A stretch of 8,184 nucleotides of DNA from an uncultured Methylobacter sp. (GTDB lineage Bacteria; Pseudomonadota; Gammaproteobacteria; Methylococcales; Methylomonadaceae): positions 1 through 8,184 of the forward strand of contig CAIKYI010000710.1 of NCBI GenBank assembly GCA_903831545.1, read 5' to 3'. Position numbers and translations under genes: made by a program. The notes beneath the pieces are model-generated. The model was not told the DNA's origin, did no database searches, and worked only from the letters and a program-made list of their open reading frames with translations. Shown piece after piece: positions 1-5,750 of this stretch. Positions within the stretch are counted from its first letter, which is position 1. Every line of letters begins with the position of its first letter.

Positions 1-2
1 CA

Positions 3-74
3 CTGATTGGGCCAATGGCTGGAGCTGTTATTGGTGCAACCTTAGGTGCTTATAAGCATTTCACAAAAAAATAA
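3..74 (+). CDS. C-terminal end of an unknown glycine/alanine-rich protein (partial)
   Basis: An open frame enters from the left edge and stops with TAA at 72-74. The 23 visible residues include LIGPMAGAVIGATLGAY followed by a basic tail ending in KK. The regularly spaced Gly and Ala residues (GPMAGAVIGATLGA) look like a glycine-zipper or membrane-embedded helix, and the Lys-rich end would fit the cytoplasmic side of a membrane. The start and most of the gene lie outside the window, so the family cannot be named. The strong intrinsic terminator about 65 nt downstream supports this being the end of a real transcription unit. The reading rests on a short stretch. Confidence 0.45.
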   Translation: MIGPMAGAVIGATLGAYKHFTKK

Positions 75-139
75 ATCTTCCGAAAACAGTGTTTCTTTCG
101 AATTAAAGCCATCGGCATAATTTAAAACCACCAACAACC

Positions 140-171
140 GGCCTCACATGAAAATGTGGGGCTTTTTTTTT
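140..171 (+). terminator. Strong rho-independent terminator
   Basis: A GC-rich stem (arms 140-149 and 154-163, with one or two G-T pairs) closes on a GAAA tetraloop at 150-153 and is followed by a run of nine T residues at 163-171. This is a textbook intrinsic terminator on the plus strand. It would end transcription of the gene entering from the left. It lies only about 12 nt before the ribosome binding site of the next gene, which leaves no room for a promoter between the two. Confidence 0.9.
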
Positions 172-193
172 GCCCAAAATATGGAGAAATACC

Positions 194-574
194 GTGCTAA
201 TACACAAAGATCCGCCACAACTCACTTCCATCACCAATCCCGACCTGCTCAAACTGCTCACCCTCAGACTCACTCAGCTAGCCCCGAACCTTCCCCATCA
301 AATGATCATCGTGGAACCCCGAGACACCGTCGAAGACCTCGAAACAATCACCGGTTGCCCCATCCTAACAAGCCTTTTCGACGATGTCCGCTACCCAAAT
401 CCCGACTTTGTGCCCTGCTGTGAAGTACTGGAAGATCACGGTTGTTGCTACGAGATGGTGTTCATCTTTTCGGATGGTGATGGCTCGGTGTCACTGTTCA
501 TACCCAAGACCGGTGTTGATGAAGAACTGCTGTCGATGTGCGCTCAATATGCCGCCTCGGTCAACTCAACTTGA
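194..574 (+). CDS. Hypothetical 126-aa cytoplasmic protein of mobile-element type
   Basis: I chose the GTG at 194 because a GGAG ribosome binding site sits 7 nt upstream (183-186). An upstream TTG at 170 lies inside the terminator T-run and has no binding site. The protein is 126 aa, soluble and acidic in its second half. It has no signal peptide or membrane segment. Notable segments are IVEPRDTVEDLETITGCPIL (about residues 45-64), a Cys-containing stretch PDFVPCCEVLEDHGCCYEMV, FIFSDGDGSVSLFIPK, and a terminal helix with LLSMCAQYA. From memory, proteins with this general pattern (acidic phrase, CYEMVF, then a F-IPK strand) occur as unnamed accessory genes on integrative elements and plasmids, but I know no function and could not search. 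It is the first gene of a plus-strand cluster leading to klcA. Confidence 0.72.
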   Translation: MLIHKDPPQLTSITNPDLLKLLTLRLTQLAPNLPHQMIIVEPRDTVEDLETITGCPILTSLFDDVRYPNPDFVPCCEVLEDHGCCYEMVFIFSDGDGSVSLFIPKTGVDEELLSMCAQYAASVNST

Positions 575-655
575 ACACCATTGCATGAAATCTATACACA
601 CGCACCAATGAGTATCTTATTTGAATCTTTGATTCAACACACTTCGAGGAAATCC

Positions 656-826
656 ATGTCAACACTCATCATTTTTACCATCGTCAGTTCCATTTCTTTA
701 TTTTTCAACACCACTCGACTGCTGGGCATTTGCTGCTCGGCACTGGTTGTTTACTTCAATCCGTGGCTGCTGGTGCCTTACCTCGGCGTGATCGGCCTTT
801 ACCTTCAATTCAAACCCTTAAAATAG
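656..826 (+). CDS. Small hydrophobic membrane protein, 56 aa
   Basis: The ATG at 656 has a GAGGA ribosome binding site at 646-650 with 5-nt spacing. In-frame starts further upstream (TTG 581, ATG 608) lack a binding site. The 56-aa product is almost entirely hydrophobic: a first segment at about residues 3-17 (LIIFTIVSSISLFF), a short polar break with NTTR, then a long hydrophobic stretch at about 22-51 containing the sequence YFNPWLLVPYLGVIGLYL. It ends in a short basic tail. I predict one or two transmembrane helices in the inner membrane. It is probably cotranscribed with the genes on either side, since its TAG stop overlaps the AGGA binding site of the next gene. Function is unknown; no family is recognised with confidence. 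Confidence 0.68.
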   Translation: MSTLIIFTIVSSISLFFNTTRLLGICCSALVVYFNPWLLVPYLGVIGLYLQFKPLK

Positions 827-836
827 GAATCACCTC

Positions 837-971
837 ATGAACTTCATCAATTGCATTTTAGACCTGACCGACGTCGATCACTTGACCGTTGACGAAATCA
901 ACGACGCCATCAAAACGGAAGTGTGTCAGTTGGCCGGTTTCGATGTGGAAGAGCTCAGTTTCGACCGATAG
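837..971 (+). CDS. Small acidic hypothetical protein, 44 aa
   Basis: The ATG at 837 is preceded by AGGA (825-828, 8-nt spacing), which overlaps the stop codon of the membrane-protein gene, so translation is probably coupled. The frame runs 44 codons to TAG at 969-971. The product starts MNFINCILDLTDVDHL and ends in VEELSFDR. It is acidic, with many Asp and Glu residues, is probably helical, and has no membrane segment. No family is recognised. Support comes from the binding site, the tight spacing and the protein-like composition; the short length limits certainty. Between its stop and klcA lie about 140 nt with no supported gene. Confidence 0.55.
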   Translation: MNFINCILDLTDVDHLTVDEINDAIKTEVCQLAGFDVEELSFDR

Positions 972-1111
972 CGCCACGAAAAAATCTTTTCTTCACCTCA
1001 CCCTCACAACTCCCCAAACCTTACATTACCGCACACCATGGCCACTTCATTGTGGAGATTTCTGTGCGTCCGGCGTTCGATTTGGGCTTAACTTTCAACC
1101 TAGGAATTATT

Positions 1112-1516
1112 ATGAACATCACAAGTAAATTGGTGCCCACACACTCAAGAACCAAAGTCACCGCCCAGCTTTTCGGTCTCAATTTTCCGATGAGACTTGA
1201 GCCGACTGTATTCAGTTTTGCCGATCACATGGCCGAGAATTATTCAGGTGGTTATTGGGATTTTTTCACACTCAGCAACGGTGGCTTTTACATGCACCCA
1301 CGATCTGATGAGCCTTTCATCGTCAGCTGTGAGAATGGCCATGAGGGTAGTCTTTCCGGTGTTGCTTTGGGCATAGTGGTTTGTTTGTACGCCTACAGTC
1401 ACCTGTCCTTTTGTGGTGGTGGTTTCGATGAAGTCTGCGCCGAACACTATCACTTGCTGCGGGAATTTGCTCTGAATCATCCTGAAGCCGGCGGTATCTT
1501 TTCGGCCATTGATTGA
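1112..1516 (+). CDS. klcA: KlcA/ArdB-family antirestriction protein
   Basis: This family blocks type I restriction-modification enzymes in the cytoplasm after DNA transfer, without acting as a DNA mimic as ArdA does (family knowledge). The 134-aa length is usual. Recognisable family signatures are LFGLNFPMRLEP near residues 20-31, YSGGYWDFFTLSNGGFYM (about 44-61), a middle segment LSGVALGIVVCLYAYSHLSF (81-100), and the C-terminal HYHLLREFALNHPEAGGIFS. The ATG at 1112 is preferred because AGGA at 1102-1105 lies 6 nt upstream and because homologues begin near this point. The open frame continues upstream to a GTG at 923 but that part lacks family similarity and a binding site. It is the last gene of the left plus-strand cluster, and the mirrored repeat module begins 19 nt after its stop. 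Whether it is functionally closer to KlcA or ArdB cannot be decided by eye. Confidence 0.92.
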   Translation: MNITSKLVPTHSRTKVTAQLFGLNFPMRLEPTVFSFADHMAENYSGGYWDFFTLSNGGFYMHPRSDEPFIVSCENGHEGSLSGVALGIVVCLYAYSHLSFCGGGFDEVCAEHYHLLREFALNHPEAGGIFSAID

Positions 1517-1534
1517 CATCAACGCACAACACTT

Positions 1535-1661
1535 CGACAGTTTTTCGAATCGGCTGCACTAAAGGTGGTGAAGGGGGTAAAGGCGGTGTTCAATTTTGAA
1601 TTTCGGGCACCGCCTTTACCGGCTTTACCGGCTTTAAATCGGGTGGTTTGGAAAAATGTCT
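1535..1661. repeat. Mirrored iteron module, copy 1 (candidate replication site)
   Basis: Three 9-bp repeats run forward at 1561-1569 (AAAGGTGGT), 1570-1578 (GAAGGGGGT) and 1579-1587 (AAAGGCGGT). After a loop of about 20 nt come three inverted copies at 1609-1617 (ACCGCCTTT), 1618-1626 and 1627-1635 (both ACCGGCTTT). The inner 13 bp at 1576-1588 and 1608-1620 are a perfect inverted repeat. A 15-bp box, CGACAGTTTTTCGAA, lies at 1535-1549, exactly 11 nt outside the left array. Its inverted counterpart at 1647-1661 (AGACATTTTTCCAAA on the minus strand) is exactly 11 nt outside the right array. The module sits between the convergent klcA and primase genes. It could also fold as an RNA hairpin in either transcript, but no T-run follows it. 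Confidence 0.85.
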
Positions 1662-1721
1662 GTGCGACGTCGAGTTTTCGATTGAATGGCCCTCGAGCGT
1701 ACCTTTCGAAGCTTAACTAAT

Positions 1722-1757
1722 GTGGCAACTAAATAGTATCTGCTACTTAGTTGCCAC
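1722..1757. repeat. 36-bp inverted repeat just after the primase stop codon
   Basis: Arms of 15 bp at 1722-1736 and 1743-1757 are complementary at 14 positions (outer 11 bp GTGGCAACTAA and TTAGTTGCCAC perfect) and flank a 6-nt spacer TATCTG. The repeat begins 7 nt beyond the primase stop on the minus strand, so a 3'-end hairpin or a terminator is the simplest reading. Neither strand carries a good T-run after the stem, so it is not a canonical intrinsic terminator. The arm-spacer-arm geometry also resembles a tyrosine recombinase core site, which I cannot confirm. Confidence 0.75.
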
Positions 1758-1764
1758 TGGTTAT

Positions 1765-4371
1765 TTAAATGGTATCCATGCCCAGAAGCTCATCAAGCCG
1801 CTCGTTATTCGCCATCTCTAATTTTTTCTTTTCCGACATTACTGTTTTAGTAGTTAAATCTCGAGGGGATGGATTAACTTCAATCACTTTCCAAGCCCCT
1901 CTGCCATCGGCCTCAGCTTTTTGAAGCTCGAAACCACCGATAATTCGATTCGCGTTCCTTTTCAGCAACCAACCAAATTTTGAATTGTTGATGCTGCCTC
2001 GATCCTCAATCGGGAATTCACGTATTGCATCCAATAGATCTGCTTTACTACCTTGCGCCGTTTCAACAACCTTTCGAACCGTGGTAGCTTTAGATCCAAA
2101 TATTATGTGCCACTCCTTGAATAAAACTAACAGTTTTTCAGCATCGGGGTCATGAGTTACTTGTTCCAACAAAGCTGTTACAGGATCGGGTTGCTCTAAC
2201 CACATTAAAGGATGACGACAATAGTCGGACCATGACCCATTATAAGTGACGATATTTTTATCATTACATTTTGGTCTGCCCGCGCCTTTCCAGGCCAATA
2301 TAATGGTGAATACCGCAGAAATATATTTTTCGCGTTGTTCACGTACTTTTTTCACCGGGGAACCTTGATAAACCATAGTCGCTGGAGTTGCCACGCGCGG
2401 GTCAATATTAAGGGTTAGCACTCTACGTAACAAGTCACGCACTGGTCCCACATTATTTCCTGAACCTAAAATCAAAGTGCGAGTGCTCACTGTAGCGGTC
2501 TTGCTGTAGCCCAAAATACGATCAGTAATTTTATCTGCAGTTAACATCCGTTTGATGGTGCCGTGAGGTATCCAATCGGTATCCATATCATCAAACTCAA
2601 TCACCGCAGGACCTGTCATCAATAAGGACAACATAACTTTGGTTGCTTCCTCGGATGTAGCGGGATAGCTTACTTTGGCATTGCCACCGGGCGCTGCGAA
2701 GGCACCTAGGAGATCACAAAGGTAAGTTTTTCCACTGCCGAACACGGGAGCTTTAACATGGTAGGCCGGCGCAAAATCTAACGTGGGTCTGGTCACGGCG
2801 GTGAACATCGCTGAAAGTGCTGCCGCTTTGTCAGTGTCGGCAACAAAATGAAATTCCCCCAACAAATCAGTCAACAAGACCAAAGCCTCCTGCGCCATCT
2901 CAAATGTTGGGTTAGCTGGAATGTTGTAAGCTTTCGAATCGAATACGCCGAATAGATTAGAAATGGGGTCATAACCCGTTTCGGTAACCAATTGACCGTC
3001 GCTTTCCCTAATATAAGGTTGTCTGGTCACACCCGCCAACGGAGGCAAGTGTTTGAAGTTTTGGGCATCAAACAAAATTGAAATATGTCTTACTGGCGGA
3101 TCACAACGAACCCAGCTCTTAGAACGACCGTCAGATTTTTCCCAAATGAGTATAGAGGATAATATCCGAGTTAAAGCTTCTCTAGTTACCGGTAAAATGG
3201 TAGGGTTTCCCGTCAATAAGTCCGTTTTAACAGAAACAATTAAACCACCACTTTGATAAATATTTCCCGAATTGGCCAATTCTTTTTCAACATTATCAAC
3301 AATACGATCTATCTCCCCCGCAACAAGCCGTAATACAGGTTTATGCCGAGCCTCTATATTCTGAACATTAAGAAATTCCAGTAATTCTGAAATATGATAT
3401 TTTTCACGATGAGAGTGCTGACAACAAAAACCGCCTGTGGCGTATTGTTCATTGGGTTCAAAATAGGCGGCACCTGAATCAAGCGCATCAGTATGCTCAT
3501 CCACCCAAGGACAAGTAATATCATGTTTAGCTGAACCTAATAGTTTTTTGTATAGACCTCTCGCTTTGAGAGCCGATATGATGGGGTTCTCGTTCGCTTT
3601 AGGCGTGAATACTTCGTTGCTATGCTGAACTGGAGTTGTGGGGTTAACGCCAACCCTTTTAACAACAATGGTGGCTGACTCTAATTTAAGACCCACCATT
3701 ATTTCTTCAGATGTGTAACGTTTTTCAGGTTGAAACTTAACCAATTTGCATTGAAATGGCAGACCTGATTCATCAATATATTTATTCTTGCCGTTAATGG
3801 CCTCCGGCAATCTTGCCCAACGACTCATCGGGCCACTGGCACCTGGATCACTTAATCCTGCCTTAATGATGGCGTCAAGTAACTGCGTGGCTTCTTGACC
3901 GTCGACTAGGGGTTCTGAAAAAATGATACCTACTTGATAATTGCCGGGGCTGGTTTCGATTAACCAAGAAGTTTCAAAGTCACCCAAGAGTTCTAAAGGA
4001 TACTTGGTGCCCAGATCGTCCAACATGAGAAAATGAATGGCGGCGAAGTTTTCTTTACGAACATTGAAAGAACCATCAGCATCAATGTGGAAGCTTGAGC
4101 ATCCAACGTAATTGTTGGTATCACTCGAAAGGTAATCGACAACCGAATCAGCACGTTTGGCTGACCAACCACCTACAGTGGGATCGTCTTTTTTGGTGCA
4201 TATAGCTGGGTAAGCGTTTTCGGGGAGCTGAGTAAAAACACGTTTAATGAAGTCTGCGTTGGAAATGTCCGCAACATCTTCAATAATTTGGAAAGCTTCT
4301 TCCAATGAGTCGGAAATATTATGTGGTTCTGATGGTTTAACTAATGGAGTTGGAACAGGAGGTGTATTCAT
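1765..4371 (-). CDS. Replication protein: primase-polymerase-like domain, zinc-binding motif and C-terminal ATPase/helicase
   Basis: This 868-aa protein probably primes and unwinds DNA to replicate the excised element. Residues about 100-200 resemble a primase-polymerase (archaeo-eukaryotic type) core: MLDDLGTK with D118 and D119, ETSPGNYQVGIIF near 139-151, and RWARLPEAINGK near 184-195. Residues about 285-332 form a phage/plasmid-primase zinc-binding pattern: TCPWVDEHTD (C287, H293), AYFEP, and GFCCQHSH (C317, H319, H321); the Cys usual after the last His is Arg322 here. The C-terminal ATPase has Walker A FGSGKT (544-549), Walker B AVIEFDDMD (589-597), a sensor-like LILGSGNN (633-640) and a candidate arginine finger RDLLRR (645-650). 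The last 100 residues are charged and may bind DNA. The ATG at 4371 follows GAGA with 5-nt spacing. The gene is alone on the minus strand and is bracketed by two copies of the mirrored iteron module. It is not the DnaG type. The assignment of the N-terminal domain is by motif only. Confidence 0.82.
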   Translation of the reverse strand: MNTPPVPTPLVKPSEPHNISDSLEEAFQIIEDVADISNADFIKRVFTQLPENAYPAICTKKDDPTVGGWSAKRADSVVDYLSSDTNNYVGCSSFHIDADGSFNVRKENFAAIHFLMLDDLGTKYPLELLGDFETSWLIETSPGNYQVGIIFSEPLVDGQEATQLLDAIIKAGLSDPGASGPMSRWARLPEAINGKNKYIDESGLPFQCKLVKFQPEKRYTSEEIMVGLKLESATIVVKRVGVNPTTPVQHSNEVFTPKANENPIISALKARGLYKKLLGSAKHDITCPWVDEHTDALDSGAAYFEPNEQYATGGFCCQHSHREKYHISELLEFLNVQNIEARHKPVLRLVAGEIDRIVDNVEKELANSGNIYQSGGLIVSVKTDLLTGNPTILPVTREALTRILSSILIWEKSDGRSKSWVRCDPPVRHISILFDAQNFKHLPPLAGVTRQPYIRESDGQLVTETGYDPISNLFGVFDSKAYNIPANPTFEMAQEALVLLTDLLGEFHFVADTDKAAALSAMFTAVTRPTLDFAPAYHVKAPVFGSGKTYLCDLLGAFAAPGGNAKVSYPATSEEATKVMLSLLMTGPAVIEFDDMDTDWIPHGTIKRMLTADKITDRILGYSKTATVSTRTLILGSGNNVGPVRDLLRRVLTLNIDPRVATPATMVYQGSPVKKVREQREKYISAVFTIILAWKGAGRPKCNDKNIVTYNGSWSDYCRHPLMWLEQPDPVTALLEQVTHDPDAEKLLVLFKEWHIIFGSKATTVRKVVETAQGSKADLLDAIREFPIEDRGSINNSKFGWLLKRNANRIIGGFELQKAEADGRGAWKVIEVNPSPRDLTTKTVMSEKKKLEMANNERLDELLGMDTI

Positions 4372-4394
4372 GATTTTCTCTTAAACTTTGTGCT

Positions 4395-4412
4395 AGAAAT
4401 AGGGTTATTTCT
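4395..4412. repeat. Perfect 7-bp inverted repeat in the primase leader
   Basis: AGAAATA at 4395-4401 and TATTTCT at 4406-4412 form a perfect inverted repeat around GGGT. It lies about 24-41 nt upstream of the primase start codon on the minus strand, so it would be in the mRNA leader near the ribosome binding site. A weaker inverted repeat (AAAGAT 4434-4439, ATCTTT 4445-4450) is next to it. These could be an operator or an RNA structure affecting translation; neither role is proven. Confidence 0.45.
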
Positions 4413-4539
4413 GAAGAGGCCGCACTTGCGTTTAAAGATAAATCATCTTTTGGGTGTTACTTGAAATTAGAAATGTATCCGGTTAATTGAGAGTCTCTTC
4501 ACTTTCCCTCTTTCAACGCTGAATATCTAATCTGCCTCA

Positions 4540-4568
4540 AAGATATAATTAAAAAATATTTTTGTCAA
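4540..4568 (-). promoter_or_regulatory. Candidate sigma-70 promoter for the primase gene
   Basis: On the minus strand a perfect -35 TTGACA (4568-4563) is separated by 17 nt from TATCTT (4545-4540), a 4-of-6 match to the -10 consensus. Transcription would start near 4533 and give a leader of about 160 nt before the ATG at 4371. The spacer is extremely AT-rich. Location and spacing are good; the -10 is only fair. Confidence 0.55.
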
Positions 4569-4595
4569 GAAAAAATATAAAAATATTAATCCAAA
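4541..4595. other. AT-rich tract beside the second iteron module
   Basis: This stretch is almost entirely A and T, apart from the GTC-G core of the primase -35 element and one cytosine near the right end. It lies about 85 nt from the mirrored iteron module at 4680. Replication origins of iteron plasmids and of phage P4 type often pair binding repeats with an easily melted AT-rich region, so this is a candidate unwinding element. It also overlaps the primase promoter, and AT-richness alone is common in intergenic DNA. Confidence 0.4.
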
Positions 4596-4679
4596 GCATT
4601 GCTTCACTGCCTCTACCGCTTTTTCTAAAGTCGGCTTAGAAAACTATCTAAATCTAAATTGAAATCGAAAAACCGAACA

Positions 4680-4799
4680 CGACATTTTTTCGAACGCCCC
4701 AAAAAAAAGGTGGTGAAGGGGGGAAAGGCGGTGCCAAACAAAAAATACCTGCTTTACCACCTTTACCGGCTTTACGACCGCCACTTAGTGAATATGTCA
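4680..4799. repeat. Mirrored iteron module, copy 2 (candidate replication site)
   Basis: This module has the same plan as the one at 1535-1661. Forward 9-mers are at 4706-4714 (AAAGGTGGT), 4715-4723 (GAAGGGGGG) and 4724-4732 (AAAGGCGGT). After a 14-nt loop come inverted 9-mers at 4747-4755 (ACCTGCTTT), 4756-4764 (ACCACCTTT) and 4765-4773 (ACCGGCTTT). The left box at 4680-4694 (CGACATTTTTTCGAA) is 11 nt from the first 9-mer. At exactly 11 nt past the last 9-mer, 4785-4799 read on the minus strand gives TGACATATTCACTAA, a degenerate copy of the box. The first 28 bases of the forward array differ from copy 1 at one position. It lies upstream of both the divergent primase gene and the 173-aa gene. 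Reading through it on the minus strand gives a Gly/Lys-rich frame that is an artefact of the repeats. Confidence 0.85.
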
Positions 4800-4822
4800 G
4801 TCGCCAAGCAACCGCCACTAAA

Positions 4823-4882
4823 CCTGAACCGAAAAACTGAGGCCTGAATCGAACCCAAACGCCCTGAACTGAGCCACAAACA
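4823..4882 (+). repeat. Three degenerate direct repeats with 20-bp period
   Basis: CCTGAA recurs at 4823, 4843 and 4863, exactly 20 bp apart. Each is followed by a related purine-rich segment: CCGAAAAACTGA, TCGAACCCAAAC and CTGAGCCACAAA. The 20-bp spacing, about two helical turns, is typical of protein-binding iterons. The repeats start 24 bp to the right of the second mirrored module, so they may belong to the same origin. Only the first six bases are strictly conserved. Confidence 0.5.
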
Positions 4883-5183
4883 GGCCAACTGGCGGATTTT
4901 GGTGGCCCGAATTGACCGACACCACACAGCAGCACCGCCACCCCACAGCCGACGCGCTGAATTTGACTTCGACACACAACACCGCAATGCCTTACATCAC
5001 CCCTGATGTATTCAAAGGGCTTTTCTATTAACAACTACGCCTTTCCGACATACCCAAAACCTGCAAGCCCTTTGCCGATCTTTCGACATTTCTATCAACA
5101 CCGGAGTACCGAAGCATGTAACCAATTTCACTACCATGAACCACCAACATCAATTCACAACACTCAACTTAGGAACCATCACC
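4883..5183. other. Intergenic region with no supported gene
   Basis: About 300 nt of C- and A-rich sequence separate the 20-bp repeats from the 173-aa gene. The open frames here are short, lack ribosome binding sites and have poor composition. One curiosity is a GGAG (5103-5106) followed after 9 nt by ATG-TAA (5116-5121), a start codon directly followed by a stop. No clear promoter for the downstream gene was found. Confidence 0.55.
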
Positions 5184-5705
5184 ATGACCCGAACATACTT
5201 ATCTTTAAAAACCGCCAAAACCACCAAGATCGGTGAACGTACCAAAGGCTATATCCATTACCGTGTTCTTTCCGATCAAGACCAAAACCTATACTTCAAC
5301 ATCACCGGCAATGATGATCTCGGCTACTATTCCAAAGAAGTCATCCCTTTTGAAATGATTGAGCATGTCGTCAAAGACATCGAGCCCAACACACCCGTAT
5401 CATCGGTATTGTTCAAAAAAGCCTTCGTCGGCCGATCCAACAACAATGCGGCTTTTCTATCTGCCATTCTTCGTAATGAAAAGCTACTGTCGCCCATGAC
5501 GGATGCTGTTCGTAAACATACCGTTGAAGCCGGTTGGGACGGTTGGAAATCCGACATGCTCAAACTTGCCGCCAAAGCCAAGCCTTTTGAACCTGAGGTG
5601 GCCAAAGTGAAGAAGTTACCCACCGTAACAAAGGACACCGTTGAAACGGTCATCGAAGATTCTGAACTGACCGATGAAGATTATGAATTGTTGCAGCCCA
5701 AATAA
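5184..5705 (+). CDS. Hypothetical 173-aa protein with acidic C-terminal tail
   Basis: I prefer the ATG at 5184 because AGGA at 5171-5174 lies 9 nt upstream; the in-frame ATG at 5136 has no binding site and would add 16 residues of low-complexity sequence. The protein is soluble with no signal peptide. The N-terminal half (RTYLSLKTAKTTKIGERTKG, then YIHYRVLSD, LYFNITGN and GYYSKEVIPF) looks like a beta-rich compact domain. A middle block FVGRSNNNAAFLSAILRNE is followed by a helical segment with two tryptophans (WDGWKSDMLKLA). Residues about 145-173 form a Lys/Pro/Thr linker and a very acidic end (EDSELTDEDYE). It sits between the iteron region and the integrase. No family is recognised; a replication accessory or regulatory role would fit the position, but this is only inference. 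Confidence 0.75.
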   Translation: MTRTYLSLKTAKTTKIGERTKGYIHYRVLSDQDQNLYFNITGNDDLGYYSKEVIPFEMIEHVVKDIEPNTPVSSVLFKKAFVGRSNNNAAFLSAILRNEKLLSPMTDAVRKHTVEAGWDGWKSDMLKLAAKAKPFEPEVAKVKKLPTVTKDTVETVIEDSELTDEDYELLQPK

Positions 5706-5750
5706 CACCCAAGAAATTAGTTAGTCACATCACCACCCGAAAGACAGGAT

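Noticed and set aside
148..423. Plus-strand 91-aa frame starting in the terminator
   Set aside because: The start codon lies in the loop of the intrinsic terminator, the product is low-complexity and rich in His, Pro and Arg, and it is out of frame with the better-supported gene at 194.
1244..1522. Minus-strand frame antisense to klcA
   Set aside because: It is a shadow of the klcA reading frame; klcA has clear family motifs.
1561..1635. CRISPR-like array
   Set aside because: The 9-bp units are contiguous, with no spacers, and are mirrored. They do not resemble CRISPR repeats.
1535..1661. Miniature transposon (MITE) as explanation of the mirrored modules
   Set aside because: No target duplication flanks either module, the copies differ in loop and spacer sequence while keeping exact spacing, and both flank the same replication gene. 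Not fully excluded without a genome-wide copy count.
1722..1757. XerCD dif site
   Set aside because: The spacer is 6 nt, as in dif, but the arms do not match the XerD-side consensus and the arms are longer and more symmetric than in dif.
4654..5034. Minus-strand 126-aa open frame rich in Gly, Lys and Pro
   Set aside because: Its repetitive part is the translation of the 9-bp iterons and the rest has no ribosome binding site or family likeness. The iterons explain the open frame.
5327..5653. Minus-strand 108-aa frame inside the 173-aa gene
   Set aside because: The composition is Ser/Thr-rich and typical of an antisense shadow; there is no binding site.
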